Made by a program: the position numbers and the translations under genes. Source: CAZDKK01 sp964506245 (GTDB taxonomy: Bacteria > Eisenbacteria > RBG-16-71-46 > CAIMUX01 > WJJG01). Taken from it: a stretch of DNA of 64,000 nucleotides. Below the pieces are notes generated by a model that made no database searches, was not told the DNA's origin, and saw only the letters and a program-made list of their open reading frames with translations. The stretch is taken from NCBI GenBank assembly GCA_964506245.1, contig CAZDKK010000002.1, positions 62,001-126,000 on the forward strand, written 5' to 3'. Below, piece by piece: positions 1 through 9,317 of this stretch (the first letter of the stretch is position 1; every line of letters begins with the position of its first letter).

Positions 1-175
1 TGGTCACCGTGGCCGTGATCTTGACGGTGCCTTCCTCGACGAGCTTCACGGCCGCCAGGTGACTGATGTAGAGATCCGCGCTGTTGGCGGCGGCCCCCGG
101 GGTGAACCACAGGCTCAGACCCCCCAGGCCAACGAGCGCCAGCGCGAATGCAACCTGATGGGAACTCGCTCTCAT
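1..175 (-). CDS. Secreted protein, N-terminal fragment cut by the window edge
   Basis: The reading frame starts at the ATG ending at 175 and runs off the left edge, giving 58 visible codons. A strong Shine-Dalgarno (GGAGGAAA) sits seven to eight bases upstream. The first 30 residues form a classic signal peptide (MRASS n-region, hydrophobic core rich in Leu, Gly and Ala, then a PGAAANS cleavage region). The start of the mature part (ADLYISHLAAVKLVEEGTV) resembles the first strand of CARDB/Ig-like adhesion domains, which typically begin with ADL followed by a phrase about added valine strands. That family guess is weak because so little is visible. Export to the periplasm or cell surface is well supported. 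Confidence 0.7.
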   Translation of the reverse strand, partial: MRASSHQVAFALALVGLGGLSLWFTPGAAANSADLYISHLAAVKLVEEGTVKITATVT

Positions 176-871
176 TGGGGTTTCCTCCTCTCCGGGATCG
201 ATCTGTCCTGTTGGTGTTGTTTCCCGAAGGTGGCCCGGCCTTGCTTCGGGCATGGCCGGCACCACCCGGTTGTGTCACCGCCACGTTCTTCACCAGGGCA
301 GTCGGGTAGAAAGCCCAGCACGTATACGTTCGTCCGCATCATGGGCCGACTCCTCGCAAGCCAAGGAATCCGCGGGGTGGCCCGTGCCGTACCGAACCCA
401 ACCGGCGGCGCGCACGACGGCACGTCGACGGCCGGGTCCGCGGGACTCGCGATCACCATCCGGTTCTCCGGGATCGCCCCGAGGAAGACCTTTCACATAG
501 GGAGTCGCCATGACTATGATAGCACCAACCCCACACGGAACCCCGCATGGTTTCAGCGCGTGCCCGGCCCCGACCTCGGCATCCCCTTGGCCAACGCCAT
601 CGCCCATGCCATCTGCAGGGGCAACCAGAACACCTGCGTGCCAGCCTTCGTGGCGGAGATGGACGGCCGCGCGACCTGAGTTGAGGAGCTGGTGCCGATC
701 CGGCAGTATCAAGCCACCCGGTGCACGTGCTGGGCATGCGGCAAGGCCTGGCCTGCACGCGGCCGCCCTGAGGGTGTTGATCCGGCGCCGCGTTTCCCGC
801 AGGGTGGGGCGGAGGCAGGCACGATGGGACGGGCCGTCATGCCCGGGGGCATTTCGACCAGAGAAGGCCGG
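176..871. other. Intergenic stretch with no supportable gene
   Basis: About 700 bases separate the divergent signal-peptide gene and the GH31 gene. Several open frames cross it on both strands, but their translations are rich in Arg, Pro and Gly, match nothing recognisable and lack ribosome binding sites. They look like the by-product of high GC. No clear promoter hexamers, terminator or repeat was seen. Confidence 0.5.
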
Positions 872-3800
872 ATGGACGACAATCCCCGCGAAACCGAGAT
901 CGCGCCCGTGCGCAAGGGTCTGCGCGCGCGGTCAGCGTTCCGCTATCCGCCGCCGGTAGCGCTGCTCCTGGCCACGCTTTCGCTGGCCTCGCTCCCCACC
1001 GGACCCACCCTGGCGGAACCGGGAGCACCCACGCGGTCGCCCGCTTCGTCCCCTCACGCCCAGGAGGTCGCCCCGATGTCCGCGAGCTGGCAGTCCTGGA
1101 ATCCCAACGCCGATCCCCGGGCTGTCTTCGTCGAGGGAAATGCGCGCTTCATCATCCTCACGCCCCGCCTCGTGCGGCTCGAGTGGAGTGCCGACGGCAC
1201 GTTCGAGGATCGGTCCTCGCTCGTCTTCGTCCATCGCCGCCTCGCACCACCGGCCGTCTCCGTCGCACGGGAAGCCGGATGGCTCGTTCTCGACACGGGG
1301 GCACTGCGCCTGTGTTATCGACCCTGCGCCGGTCCGTTCACGGAGGAGAATCTCGAGGTTTCGTTCCACTGCGAGGGATGTGCCGGAGCCAGGTCCGGCG
1401 ACCCCGCGCCGGCGGGACTGCCGCCGGGTGCAGCTTCTGGCGGAACGGTCGCCTGGCGACCCGGCCTGTGCGATACGCTGAACCTCAAGGGCACTACGCG
1501 CACGCTCGACTCCACCAACGGCGCCGTTGACGTCAGGCTGGAGGATGGCCTTCTCTCGCGCTCCGGCTGGGCGCTCATCGACGACTCGGCGCGACCGCTC
1601 TTCGACAGCGGCGATCCGCCCTGGGTTCTGCCGCGCCCCCCGGGCGAGCGCCAGGACTGGTATCTCTTCGCGCACGGACTCGACTACCGCGGCGCGCTCG
1701 GCGACTTCAACAAGGTCTCCGGGCGGATCCCGCTGCCGCCCCGCTTCGCCCTCGGCTATTGGTGGTCGCGGTACTGGGCCTACGCCGACGATGAGCTGCG
1801 CGCGCTGGTTGCTGAGATCCGCGGGCACGGCATCCCGCTCGACGTCCTCGTGGTGGACATGGACTGGCACACGACCGAGGGGTTGAGCTCGCTGCACACT
1901 CGGCGCGACGGAGCCGGCCAGATGGTGGGGTGGACGGGGTACACCTTCAACCGCGACCTCTTTCCCGATCCCCCGGCGTTCCTGGCATGGGCGCACGCCC
2001 AGGGGTTGCACGTCACGCTCAATCTCCACCCCGCGTCGGGCGTGCCGGCGACCGAGGAGCGGTATGCTGCCTTCGCCCGCGCCCTCGGGCTGGATGCCGC
2101 CAGCAACCGGACGATCGCGTACGCGCTCGAGGACCGGCGCTGGGGTGAGGCGTTCTTCGAGACCATCCTGAGACCGCTCGAGGAGCAGGGGGTCGACTTC
2201 TGGTGGCTCGACTGGCAGGCGTGGCGCCTCAATCCGAGGGTCCCCCATCTGGACGAGACATTCTGGCTGAACCACGTCTTCTTCTCGATGGCCGAGCGGC
2301 GGGCCGGATCGCGCCCGCTGCTCCTCCATCGCTGGGGTGGCCTCGGCAACCACCGCTATCAGATCGGCTTCTCCGGCGATTCGTTCAGCACGTGGGATGC
2401 GCTCGCCTTCCAGCCGCAGTTCACCGCGACCGCCGCCAATGTCGGCTATGGCTGGTGGAGTCACGACATCGGCGGCCACCAGGGCGAAGACCCCGATCCC
2501 GAGCTCTACCTGCGCTGGCTGCAGTTCGGTGCCCTCAGCCCGGTCCTGCGCACGCATAGCACCAAGAATCTCGCGATCGAGCGGCGCATCTGGCGCTATC
2601 CGGATGAATTCGAGGCGATGCGCACGGCGATCCAGCTCCGCTATGCGCTCGTTCCCTACTTGTACACGGCAGCGCGTGATGCGCATGACACCGGCGTCTC
2701 GGTTTGTCGCCCGATGTATTACGATCATCCCCTGCAGCCGGAGGCGTACGCAGCGACCCAGGAGTACATGCTGGGCGACGATCTCCTCGCTGTCCCCGTG
2801 ACGGTGAAGGCGAGGCCGGCCACGGGCCTGGCCGAAGTGCGCATCTGGCTGCCGCCGGGCGGCTGGTTCGAGTGGGGCAGTGGGGCCCATATCGACGGCG
2901 GCCCGCGGGGAACGTGGATGACGCGATCGTACACGCGATCCGAGATCCCGCTCTTCGCGCGCGCCGGGAGCGTCGTGCCGCTCTATCCCCCGATGCCCTC
3001 GCTCGCGTCGGTGCCGGACACGCTCATCCTCGCTTGCATGCCGAGTGGCGGCGCGGGTGGTGAACAAACGCGGGGCCAGGGGCGCCTCTACGAGGACGAT
3101 GGGTCCACGACGGCCTACCTCGCCGGGGCTTGCGCGTGGACGGATTTCCTGCAACGGGAGGCGGGAGGCGTGCGGACCGTTCGCATCGCACCGCGTCAGG
3201 GGAGCTATCGGGGCATGGCCGCCCGGCGCGCGTACGAGATCCGCCTGGTGGGGACATTCCCGCCGAGAAGCGTCCAGGTGAACGGGAGGTCTTATGCGCG
3301 CGCGAACGGGGGAAGCTCGCCTGCACCCGAGACCTGGGTCTACGACGGTGCGACGTTGACCGCGTGCATCTTCACCTCTCCGCTCACCACGGACGCGGAG
3401 GTCGTGGCAGAAGCGCTGCTCCCCTCCGAATCCGCCGTCGAGGTGCAACTGCTCGACGGTGCAGCCGGACAGATGGCGCGACTGGCGGAAGATCTCCCGC
3501 GCATCAAGGCCGAGTGGAACCGGTTTGACGCCATCGCCAACCCGCCGGCGCCCCTCTTGAACGCCGGCAGCGCCGCGCGGCGGATCACAGCCGAGCCGGA
3601 GCGCACGGCCGAGATCCTGCGTGAACTCCAGGCGACACTCGTCGCCGCCCTCGACTCGCTGGCGGTATGCCCCGCCCGTGATCCGATGGTCCTGAAGGGG
3701 ATTGCCGCGCGGATCGCGCCGCCGGGTCTGCAGCCCGAACCGCCGTGCATCCGATTCGAGTCAGCGCCGGAGATCCCGACCGGTCTCGCCGAACCCTGCG

Positions 3801-4462
3801 CTCACGCTCTGATCGAGGCCCCGCCCGAGGTTCACGTCGTCTACACGCTGGACGGAACGATGCCAGCCGCTACATCGGCACGGTACACCGCACCGATTCC
3901 GCTCACGCGCACGATGGCGGTCCGCGCTCGGGCGTTTCGCGGTGCCGGCCGTGCTGGGAGCTTCCCGGCCGAGGCCGTCTTCCACCGGCGCTTCGCCGCG
4001 CGCCTGTCCACGCAGGAGCCTCCCAGCGCGAAGTACGCGCCGGCTTTCGCTCTGACGGACGGTCTGTTCGGCCGTGACGATGACTTCCGCGAGGGATGGT
4101 GCGGCTGGGAGGGAGACGATCTCGTGGTGACCATCGACCTTCCCGACGGGGCGGAAGTGCGCGGCGCACGAATTCGCTTCCTGCGCGATCAGCGCAACTG
4201 GATCTTCTTCCCCGCGCACGTGCGCTTCGACATTGCGGCCGCCGGGGACGACGCGTGGGAGACCGTCTATGCCTCGGGCGACCGCGCTGCCGCCGAGCAT
4301 CGGGAGGAGGCGGTCGGCGTGCGGGTCCACACCGCCAGCTTCGCCCCAAGACGCGCGGCGCGGCTGCGCATCGTGGCCGAGAACGTCGGCACGGTTCCCG
4401 CGTGGCATCGCGGCGCGGGAGGGCGGGCGTGGGTCTTCGCCGATGAGATCGCGGTGGAGTGA
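872..4462 (+). CDS. Secreted GH31-family alpha-glycosidase with C-terminal accessory domains
   Basis: A protein of 1196 residues. The chosen ATG at 872 has AGAAGG upstream and gives an N-region of basic residues, a hydrophobic signal segment (about residues 30-45) and a secreted enzyme. The open frame extends upstream to a GTG at 692, but that part reads as non-coding. The GH31 barrel is clear: VLVVDMDWH, then FWWLDWQ with the presumed nucleophile Asp447, then FSGDSFSTWD with the presumed acid/base Asp503. The nucleophile motif WLDWQ differs from the usual WxDMNE, so substrate specificity is open. After the barrel come beta-sandwich domains, a chitobiase/hexosaminidase C-terminal-like segment (VVYTLDGTMP, around 990) and an F5/8-type-C-like carbohydrate-binding module to the end. 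It probably trims alpha-linked glycans outside the cell. Confidence 0.9.
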   Translation: MDDNPRETEIAPVRKGLRARSAFRYPPPVALLLATLSLASLPTGPTLAEPGAPTRSPASSPHAQEVAPMSASWQSWNPNADPRAVFVEGNARFIILTPRLVRLEWSADGTFEDRSSLVFVHRRLAPPAVSVAREAGWLVLDTGALRLCYRPCAGPFTEENLEVSFHCEGCAGARSGDPAPAGLPPGAASGGTVAWRPGLCDTLNLKGTTRTLDSTNGAVDVRLEDGLLSRSGWALIDDSARPLFDSGDPPWVLPRPPGERQDWYLFAHGLDYRGALGDFNKVSGRIPLPPRFALGYWWSRYWAYADDELRALVAEIRGHGIPLDVLVVDMDWHTTEGLSSLHTRRDGAGQMVGWTGYTFNRDLFPDPPAFLAWAHAQGLHVTLNLHPASGVPATEERYAAFARALGLDAASNRTIAYALEDRRWGEAFFETILRPLEEQGVDFWWLDWQAWRLNPRVPHLDETFWLNHVFFSMAERRAGSRPLLLHRWGGLGNHRYQIGFSGDSFSTWDALAFQPQFTATAANVGYGWWSHDIGGHQGEDPDPELYLRWLQFGALSPVLRTHSTKNLAIERRIWRYPDEFEAMRTAIQLRYALVPYLYTAARDAHDTGVSVCRPMYYDHPLQPEAYAATQEYMLGDDLLAVPVTVKARPATGLAEVRIWLPPGGWFEWGSGAHIDGGPRGTWMTRSYTRSEIPLFARAGSVVPLYPPMPSLASVPDTLILACMPSGGAGGEQTRGQGRLYEDDGSTTAYLAGACAWTDFLQREAGGVRTVRIAPRQGSYRGMAARRAYEIRLVGTFPPRSVQVNGRSYARANGGSSPAPETWVYDGATLTACIFTSPLTTDAEVVAEALLPSESAVEVQLLDGAAGQMARLAEDLPRIKAEWNRFDAIANPPAPLLNAGSAARRITAEPERTAEILRELQATLVAALDSLAVCPARDPMVLKGIAARIAPPGLQPEPPCIRFESAPEIPTGLAEPCAHALIEAPPEVHVVYTLDGTMPAATSARYTAPIPLTRTMAVRARAFRGAGRAGSFPAEAVFHRRFAARLSTQEPPSAKYAPAFALTDGLFGRDDDFREGWCGWEGDDLVVTIDLPDGAEVRGARIRFLRDQRNWIFFPAHVRFDIAAAGDDAWETVYASGDRAAAEHREEAVGVRVHTASFAPRRAARLRIVAENVGTVPAWHRGAGGRAWVFADEIAVE

Positions 4463-4497
4463 GGGCGGGGCGTGCGAGGCCTGACGCCTTGCCCGCG

Positions 4498-4620
4498 GTG
4501 CATCGCATCACGTGGGACGGCCATGACGATGCAGGTCGTGTGATCGCGTCCGGCGTCTATCTGGCCAGGCTGGACACTTCCGCGGGAACGGCAGCTTGTA
4601 CGGTGATGATCACCCAATAG
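4498..4620 (+). pseudogene. Orphan FlgD Ig-like C-terminal tail (gene remnant)
   Basis: In a frame different from the GH31 gene just upstream, the DNA encodes HRITWDGHDDAGRVIASGVY followed by LARLD and a short basic-free end before TAG at 4618-4620. This is the hallmark last 40 residues of the FlgD Ig-like tail found at the C-terminus of many secreted proteins in FCB-type bacteria (WDG.D..G..v.sGvY..rl). There is no start codon, no ribosome site and no rest of a protein, so it is read as the 3' stub of a lost gene. A frameshift joining it to the GH31 gene is possible but less likely, because the GH31 protein already ends in a complete carbohydrate-binding-like domain. Confidence 0.7.
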
Positions 4621-4648
4621 CCGAGAACGGGTGATGTCCATGGATGGG

Positions 4649-4673
4649 GCCGGGGGCCCAGGGGGTCCCCGGC
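4649..4673. terminator. Strong GC hairpin between converging genes
   Basis: Arms GCCGGGGGCCC (4649-4659) and GGGTCCCCGGC (4663-4673) pair over 11 positions with one G-T wobble and a three-base loop. It lies between the end of the plus-strand remnant (4620) and the stop of the minus-strand DUF218 gene (4675), where a bidirectional terminator is expected. Neither side has a T-run, so intrinsic termination is not certain. Confidence 0.5.
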
Positions 4674-4674
4674 T

Positions 4675-5472
4675 TCATCGCTCTCCCGCCACCTTCGCCC
4701 ACGCCATCCCCACCCGCTCATGGATCGCCTTTTCCGTCTTCGCCAGGCTGTACGCGCTCGGGAAGTAGCACGCCAGGCTCGGCCCCTGGCGCAGCCGCGC
4801 CAGATGGTGCGTCGGGGCCGGGATGGGGTGTGCGCCCGCGCGCTCGAATAGCGCCATCGCTCGGGGCATGTGCGCGGCGCAGGTCACGAGCAGAAACGGC
4901 GCATCGCCGACGATCGGCGCGATGCAGCGAGCCTCCTCGGCCGTGTCCATCGGCCGGCCGACCGGGATGATCTCCTCGCGCGCCACCCCTAGCTCAGCCG
5001 CGAGGTCGGCCATCAGTTGGGCGCTGGGTTGCGGGTCGAACACGGTCCCACCCGACACGATCAGCTTCGAGCCCGGATACAGCCGTTGGAGCCGGATGCC
5101 TTCCACCAGGCGGATCACGGCGGCCTCGTTGATCTGGCTCGAGAGGGGCACCGAGGGATCGGACACATGCCCGCCACCCAGGACGACCACGAAGGCCGGA
5201 GGCACTGCGACGGTCTCCCCGCGATCGCGCTCGCCGCCCCGATCGGGCAGGTACGCCGCATACCGCGTCTCGAGCGGCCGCAGCAGCCCGTCGGCCACCC
5301 GGCCGTTGCCGCCCATGAGGATCAACCCCAGCGCCAGCGCCACGGCCAGACCTGGAGCTCCCCGCCGGCGGCTCGTCGCGAGCCACCAGAGCGCCAGCAG
5401 CAGGAGGAGCGACGCCAGCGGCAGGGGCATGAGGAACTGCGACAGGAGCTTCTTCAGCAGGAACATCATCAC
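4675..5472 (-). CDS. ElyC/SanA/YdcF-type membrane protein (DUF218)
   Basis: 265 residues. Two membrane segments (about 13-33 and 41-55) are followed by a soluble DUF218 domain with the family motifs VVVLGGG (95-101), INEAAVIR (114-121), LIVSGG (137-142), the DTAEEA segment and TCAAHMPRA. Members such as ElyC and SanA affect cell-envelope integrity and peptidoglycan or surface-polymer precursor use, though the chemistry is unsettled. The start is one of three consecutive ATG codons; the first is used. It sits just downstream of the nucleotide-sugar dehydratase on the same strand, with 33 bases between them, so a shared transcript and an envelope-glycan role are likely. Confidence 0.85.
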   Translation of the reverse strand: MMMFLLKKLLSQFLMPLPLASLLLLLALWWLATSRRRGAPGLAVALALGLILMGGNGRVADGLLRPLETRYAAYLPDRGGERDRGETVAVPPAFVVVLGGGHVSDPSVPLSSQINEAAVIRLVEGIRLQRLYPGSKLIVSGGTVFDPQPSAQLMADLAAELGVAREEIIPVGRPMDTAEEARCIAPIVGDAPFLLVTCAAHMPRAMALFERAGAHPIPAPTHHLARLRQGPSLACYFPSAYSLAKTEKAIHERVGMAWAKVAGER

Positions 5473-5505
5473 CCCCTCGAGCTGATCGCCGGCGACGCGG
5501 GGGCT

Positions 5506-7527
5506 CTAGGCCGCGCGACGCGGCGGCTCACCCTCCTCGCCCCGGTCCTCCGCCGGATTGGGCGGTACGGCCGCGAGGTGGTTGGTATGCCCCTGGAAGC
5601 TCGGAACGAGGCTCAGGATTCCCTTCCAGCAGCCCTGCAGGTCATTGTGCTCGCCGGCCGCCAGCAGGTGCGTGACCATCGCCGTGACGTCCGGGCCGCG
5701 GCGCCCGCTGCCGCGCGCCATCAGGATGCCCGGGTGCGACGTACGCCGCGGCCTCTCCTGCGGCGTCCACAGCTCCTCGGTGAGCTTCTCGCCCGGCCGC
5801 AGGCCGGCATAGACGATAGGCACGTCGACATCGGGAGTCAAACCCGAGAGCTGGATGATGCTGCGCGCGAGTTGATCGATCTTGACCGGATCGCCCATGT
5901 CGAGGATGAACACCTCCCCGCCCGCGCACATCGTCGCTGCGAAGAGCACGAGCTGGACGGCTTCGGGGATCGTCATGAAGTAGCGCTCGATGTCCGGGTG
6001 GGTGACGGTGACCGCGCGGTTCTCGCGGATCTGGGTCAGGAACAGCTCGACCACGCTGCCGTTCGAGCCGAGCACGTTGCCGAAGCGGATCGTGCAGAAG
6101 CGTGTGGAACTGGTGCGACCGCGGGTGCGCACGATCTGCTCGGCAATCCGCTTGGTGGCCCCCATCACGCTCGTGGGATTGACCGCCTTGTCGGTGCTGA
6201 TCAGAACGAAGGTCCCGACCCGGTAGCGGTGAGACAGATCGACCATGTTGCGCGTGCCGCCCACGTTGTTCCGCACCGCCTCGATCGGGTGGTGCTGAAG
6301 AATCGGAACGTGCTTGTATGCCGCGGCGTGGAAGACGATGTCCGGGTAGTAGGACTTGAACAGGCCCTCCATCCGCTCACCATCCTTGATGTCACCGAGG
6401 AAGAAAGCCAGCTCCACGGTCCCGCCCAGCCGGCGCAGGCGGTGCTCCAGCCGAAAGAGCCCGTTTTCGTCCTTGTCGAGACACACGAGCATCTGGGCAT
6501 TGTCATGCTCGATGATCTGGCGGCAGAGCTCTGATCCGATGCTGCCCGCCGCCCCGGTCACGAGAACCACCCGCCCACGCAGCATCTTCTTGATTTCCGG
6601 CACGTCCGGACGCACGGGCCGCCGGGTGAGGAGATCCTCGACCCGGAAGTCCTGGATGCGCGCCACGACGCTGCTGCTGCGCATGATCTGGGCGTAGTCG
6701 GGGATGGTCTTGATCGGCAGGCCAGCGCGCCGGCACTGGCCGACGACGCGGTAGATCTCGCCCGAGCTGGCGGTCGGCAGCGCGAGCACGATCGCCGCCG
6801 CCCCGGTACGTCTGGCGGTCTCGGCGACGGCGTCGATCGGCCCCGCCACCGGAACGCCGTGGAGTGTGGTGCCGCGCTTGTACGGGTCATCATCCAGGAG
6901 GGCGACCGGCCAGTAGTCGGCAGTCCGGTTGCCCAGCAGCGCGCGCACGGTGAGGTCGCCCGCCGCTCCCGCTCCGATCACGATCACCTTCTTGCGCCGC
7001 CCGGCACCGAGCGCCGTGAGCACCTCGCTGCCTATTCGATACGAGTAGCGGGCGCCGCTCACCAGGAGCAGGCACAGAAGCAGATCGATGGCCAGGATGC
7101 TGCGCGGGAACTGGCTGTTCCAGGCGATCATCACGGCCGGGCTGATCACCAGCGAGCTCGCAAGCACCGCGCCGGTCACCGGCAGCGCGTCGCGAGCCGA
7201 CGCGTGGACCCAGCTCACGCGGTGAAGACGGAAGAAGAGGAACGCCAGGATACGCAGGCCAACGACCAGGGGCAGCGTCTTCCACCACCATCCCCACCAG
7301 GAGGTGTAGGGCTGGAGCAGGGGCGACAGCTCGAAGCGGATGAAGAACGACCCGGTGAAAGACGCGGCCGAGAGGGCGGCGCACAATGCGATCCAGAACA
7401 GCAGCCGGTGCCGGCGGATGAGGCGGACGGGCCAGCGGTCGCTGCACAACACATCATCGAGCGACTGGCCCGCGCGCCGGGCAGCCTGGGTCCCGCTGTC
7501 CCGCAGTTTTCTGCTCAACCCGTTCAT
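5506..7527 (-). CDS. WbpM/FlaA1/PglF-type membrane nucleotide-sugar 4,6-dehydratase
   Basis: 673 residues. The ATG at 7527 is preferred over longer upstream frames, which read as low-complexity; GAGAGGGA precedes it. Four membrane helices (about 43-63, 83-100, 113-135, 145-158) lead into a first Rossmann fold (VIVIGAGAAGD, 181-191) and a second, catalytic Rossmann fold (TGAAGSIGSE, about 323-332; AAYKHVP; TDKAVNPTSVMGATK, 445-459). Met455 takes the place of the usual catalytic Tyr, with Lys459 kept, as is typical of the large WbpM group. These enzymes make UDP-4-keto-6-deoxy sugars from UDP-GlcNAc for surface glycans. It diverges from a DegT aminotransferase, the enzyme expected to act next on the 4-keto product. 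Confidence 0.92.
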   Translation of the reverse strand: MNGLSRKLRDSGTQAARRAGQSLDDVLCSDRWPVRLIRRHRLLFWIALCAALSAASFTGSFFIRFELSPLLQPYTSWWGWWWKTLPLVVGLRILAFLFFRLHRVSWVHASARDALPVTGAVLASSLVISPAVMIAWNSQFPRSILAIDLLLCLLLVSGARYSYRIGSEVLTALGAGRRKKVIVIGAGAAGDLTVRALLGNRTADYWPVALLDDDPYKRGTTLHGVPVAGPIDAVAETARRTGAAAIVLALPTASSGEIYRVVGQCRRAGLPIKTIPDYAQIMRSSSVVARIQDFRVEDLLTRRPVRPDVPEIKKMLRGRVVLVTGAAGSIGSELCRQIIEHDNAQMLVCLDKDENGLFRLEHRLRRLGGTVELAFFLGDIKDGERMEGLFKSYYPDIVFHAAAYKHVPILQHHPIEAVRNNVGGTRNMVDLSHRYRVGTFVLISTDKAVNPTSVMGATKRIAEQIVRTRGRTSSTRFCTIRFGNVLGSNGSVVELFLTQIRENRAVTVTHPDIERYFMTIPEAVQLVLFAATMCAGGEVFILDMGDPVKIDQLARSIIQLSGLTPDVDVPIVYAGLRPGEKLTEELWTPQERPRRTSHPGILMARGSGRRGPDVTAMVTHLLAAGEHNDLQGCWKGILSLVPSFQGHTNHLAAVPPNPAEDRGEEGEPPRRAA

Positions 7528-8126
7528 CGACGGGGGCGTCCCTCTCGCGGCCGCGGTCCGATCCTGTCCGGCCCGGTGAGTCCCGGGTGCGGCAGGGGCT
7601 GATCCGCCGCTGGGGCGTACAAGATCCGTTCCTCTGAGATGCGCACCGGCTCGGCTGCGCTGCCCTGGCCACCCGGATGCGCTACCCCATGGCGCCACGT
7701 GCCATGCCGGGACAGGGGTCGACCGCCCGAAGTGGCGGCGGCACGCCGGTCGGAGATCTGACGGATCGGCGCAATTGATTGATTGGCAATTCGTTCCGTC
7801 ATCCGCCCGGTGGCCCTCGCCGCGCGGCGAGCCTGAGGCACGCCTGCCGCCGGAGCCTGCGCCCCGCGGCTCCCACGGGGCACCCTGCGCGGGTGATCCA
7901 CTTGCAGCGGCGGTGCCCGGCGGAGCCGAGGGGCCCGCGCGACCGGATAGTCTCCCGCTCGCGCCGGTCAATCCCTGTCCGCCCCCGCTCCGACCAGATC
8001 GCGCTTGCGTGAGGCAGGGCTTCGTGGAGTGATTCTCGCGGTCGCCTGCTCGCCGGCGACTGCGGCCCGCGGCATCTGGACAGACAGGGCGCCGACGCCA
8101 GCCCGTGCATCGAAGAGGATACGCAG
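7528..8126. other. Divergent intergenic region, 600 bases, no gene seen
   Basis: This lies between the dehydratase (minus) and aminotransferase (plus) starts and should carry both promoters. An open minus frame continues the dehydratase upstream for 148 codons, but its translation is Pro/Gly/Arg-rich without family resemblance and it is not called. An AT-richer patch stands out at about 7770-7800 (AATTGATTGATTGGCAATTC) without a clear hexamer pair. Confidence 0.4.
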
Positions 8127-9317
8127 GTGGACATCCCGCTCTCCAGCCCCGACATCACCGCGGCCGACCGCGAAGCGGTTCTGGCCGTGCTTGGCACCCG
8201 TCATCTGGCCCTCGGCCCGCGGCTGCGCGAGTTCGAGGAACGGATGGCCGCCTACCATGGCCGGCGCCACGCGATCGCCGTGAGCAGCGGGACGAGCGGC
8301 CTGCACCTGGCCGTGCTCGCGCTCGGCCTCGCGCCCGGGGACGAGGTCGTCACGACGCCCTTCTCCTTCGTTGCCTCGGCCAACTGCATCCTCTACGCGG
8401 GCGCCAGACCGCGCTTCGCCGACATCGACGCGCAGACGTGGAACCTCGACGCCGGCGGGCTCGCGCCGGTGTTGACCTCCCGCACGCGCGGGATCCTGCC
8501 CGTGCACGTCTTCGGCGTGCCCTGCGACCTGACGCGGATGCGCCGCTTCGCCCGCGAGCACGGACTGTGGATCGTCGAGGATGCCTGCGAGGCGATCGGC
8601 GCGCGCAGCGGCAACGAGGCGGTGGGCCGGCTCGGAGACCTGTCGGTGCTCGCCTTCTATCCCAACAAGCAGATCACGACCGGCGAAGGCGGGGTGGTCC
8701 TCACGGACGACGACCGTCTCGCCGAGCTGTGCCGGTCGCTGCGCAATCAGGGCCGGGGCGAGAACGGGGGTTGGCTGGAGCACACCCGGTTGGGCTACAA
8801 CTACCGCATGAGCGATATCGCGGCCGCGCTCGGTTCAGCGCAGCTCGCGCGCGTGAGCGACATCCTCGCCCGGCGGGAGGAGGTCGCCCGGCAGTATCTG
8901 CGCCGGCTGGACGGGTGCGCGTGGCTTCGCTTCCAGCAGGTGCCCGAGGACTGCACGCAGAGCTGGTTCGTCTTCGTTGTCGCCCTCCAGGAACCGCTGG
9001 AGCGCGCGGATCGCGACGCCGTGCTCGCGGGGCTGCAGGCGCGGGGCATCGGCTGCAGCAACTACTTCCCGCCGATCCACCTGCAGCCGTACATGCGCGA
9101 ACGCTTCGGCTACAGCCAAGGGGCATTCCCCGTGTGTGAGCGGCTTGCGGAGCGCACGATCGCCCTGCCCTTTCACACGAACCTGCGAACCGAGGAAGTG
9201 GAGTTCGTCTGCCGGAACCTGCTCGAGCTGCTGGCCGAGCGAGCCCAGGCCGCCGCGGATCGCAACGGATCGACGCTCAGCGCTGGAGCGGCCGAGAGCC
9301 GGTCTCCAGCGCCTTGA
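8127..9317 (+). CDS. DegT/DnrJ/EryC1-family sugar aminotransferase
   Basis: 396 residues, GTG start with GAAGAGGA at 8112-8119. It is a PLP enzyme of the DegT family: the N-terminal IPLSSPDI, substrate loop SSGTSGLHLA, VTTPFSFVASANCI, IVEDACEAIGA, and the PLP-binding Lys181 in YPNKQITTGEGG are all in place, followed by GYNYRMSDIAAALG. These enzymes aminate 4-keto-6-deoxy nucleotide sugars (PglE/WbpE-like roles). With the dehydratase upstream and the PglD-like acetyltransferase at 24.8 kb it could supply a 4-amino or diacetamido sugar. Its last 41 bases overlap the 3' end of the convergent reductase gene. Confidence 0.93.
   Translation: MDIPLSSPDITAADREAVLAVLGTRHLALGPRLREFEERMAAYHGRRHAIAVSSGTSGLHLAVLALGLAPGDEVVTTPFSFVASANCILYAGARPRFADIDAQTWNLDAGGLAPVLTSRTRGILPVHVFGVPCDLTRMRRFAREHGLWIVEDACEAIGARSGNEAVGRLGDLSVLAFYPNKQITTGEGGVVLTDDDRLAELCRSLRNQGRGENGGWLEHTRLGYNYRMSDIAAALGSAQLARVSDILARREEVARQYLRRLDGCAWLRFQQVPEDCTQSWFVFVVALQEPLERADRDAVLAGLQARGIGCSNYFPPIHLQPYMRERFGYSQGAFPVCERLAERTIALPFHTNLRTEEVEFVCRNLLELLAERAQAAADRNGSTLSAGAAESRSPAP

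Noticed and set aside
59..679. Possible 206-codon plus-strand gene at the left edge
   Set aside because: Overlaps the signal-peptide gene on the other strand, has no ribosome site and no family resemblance.
932..3448. Long open minus-strand frame (838 codons) opposite the GH31 gene
   Set aside because: Arg/Gly/Pro-rich, no family motifs, no ribosome site, and lies wholly under a gene with clear catalytic motifs. A typical high-GC antisense artefact.
7528..7971. N-terminal extension of the WbpM-like dehydratase
   Set aside because: 148 extra codons rich in Gly, Pro, Ser and Arg that no family member has; the internal ATG at 7527 gives a normal length.
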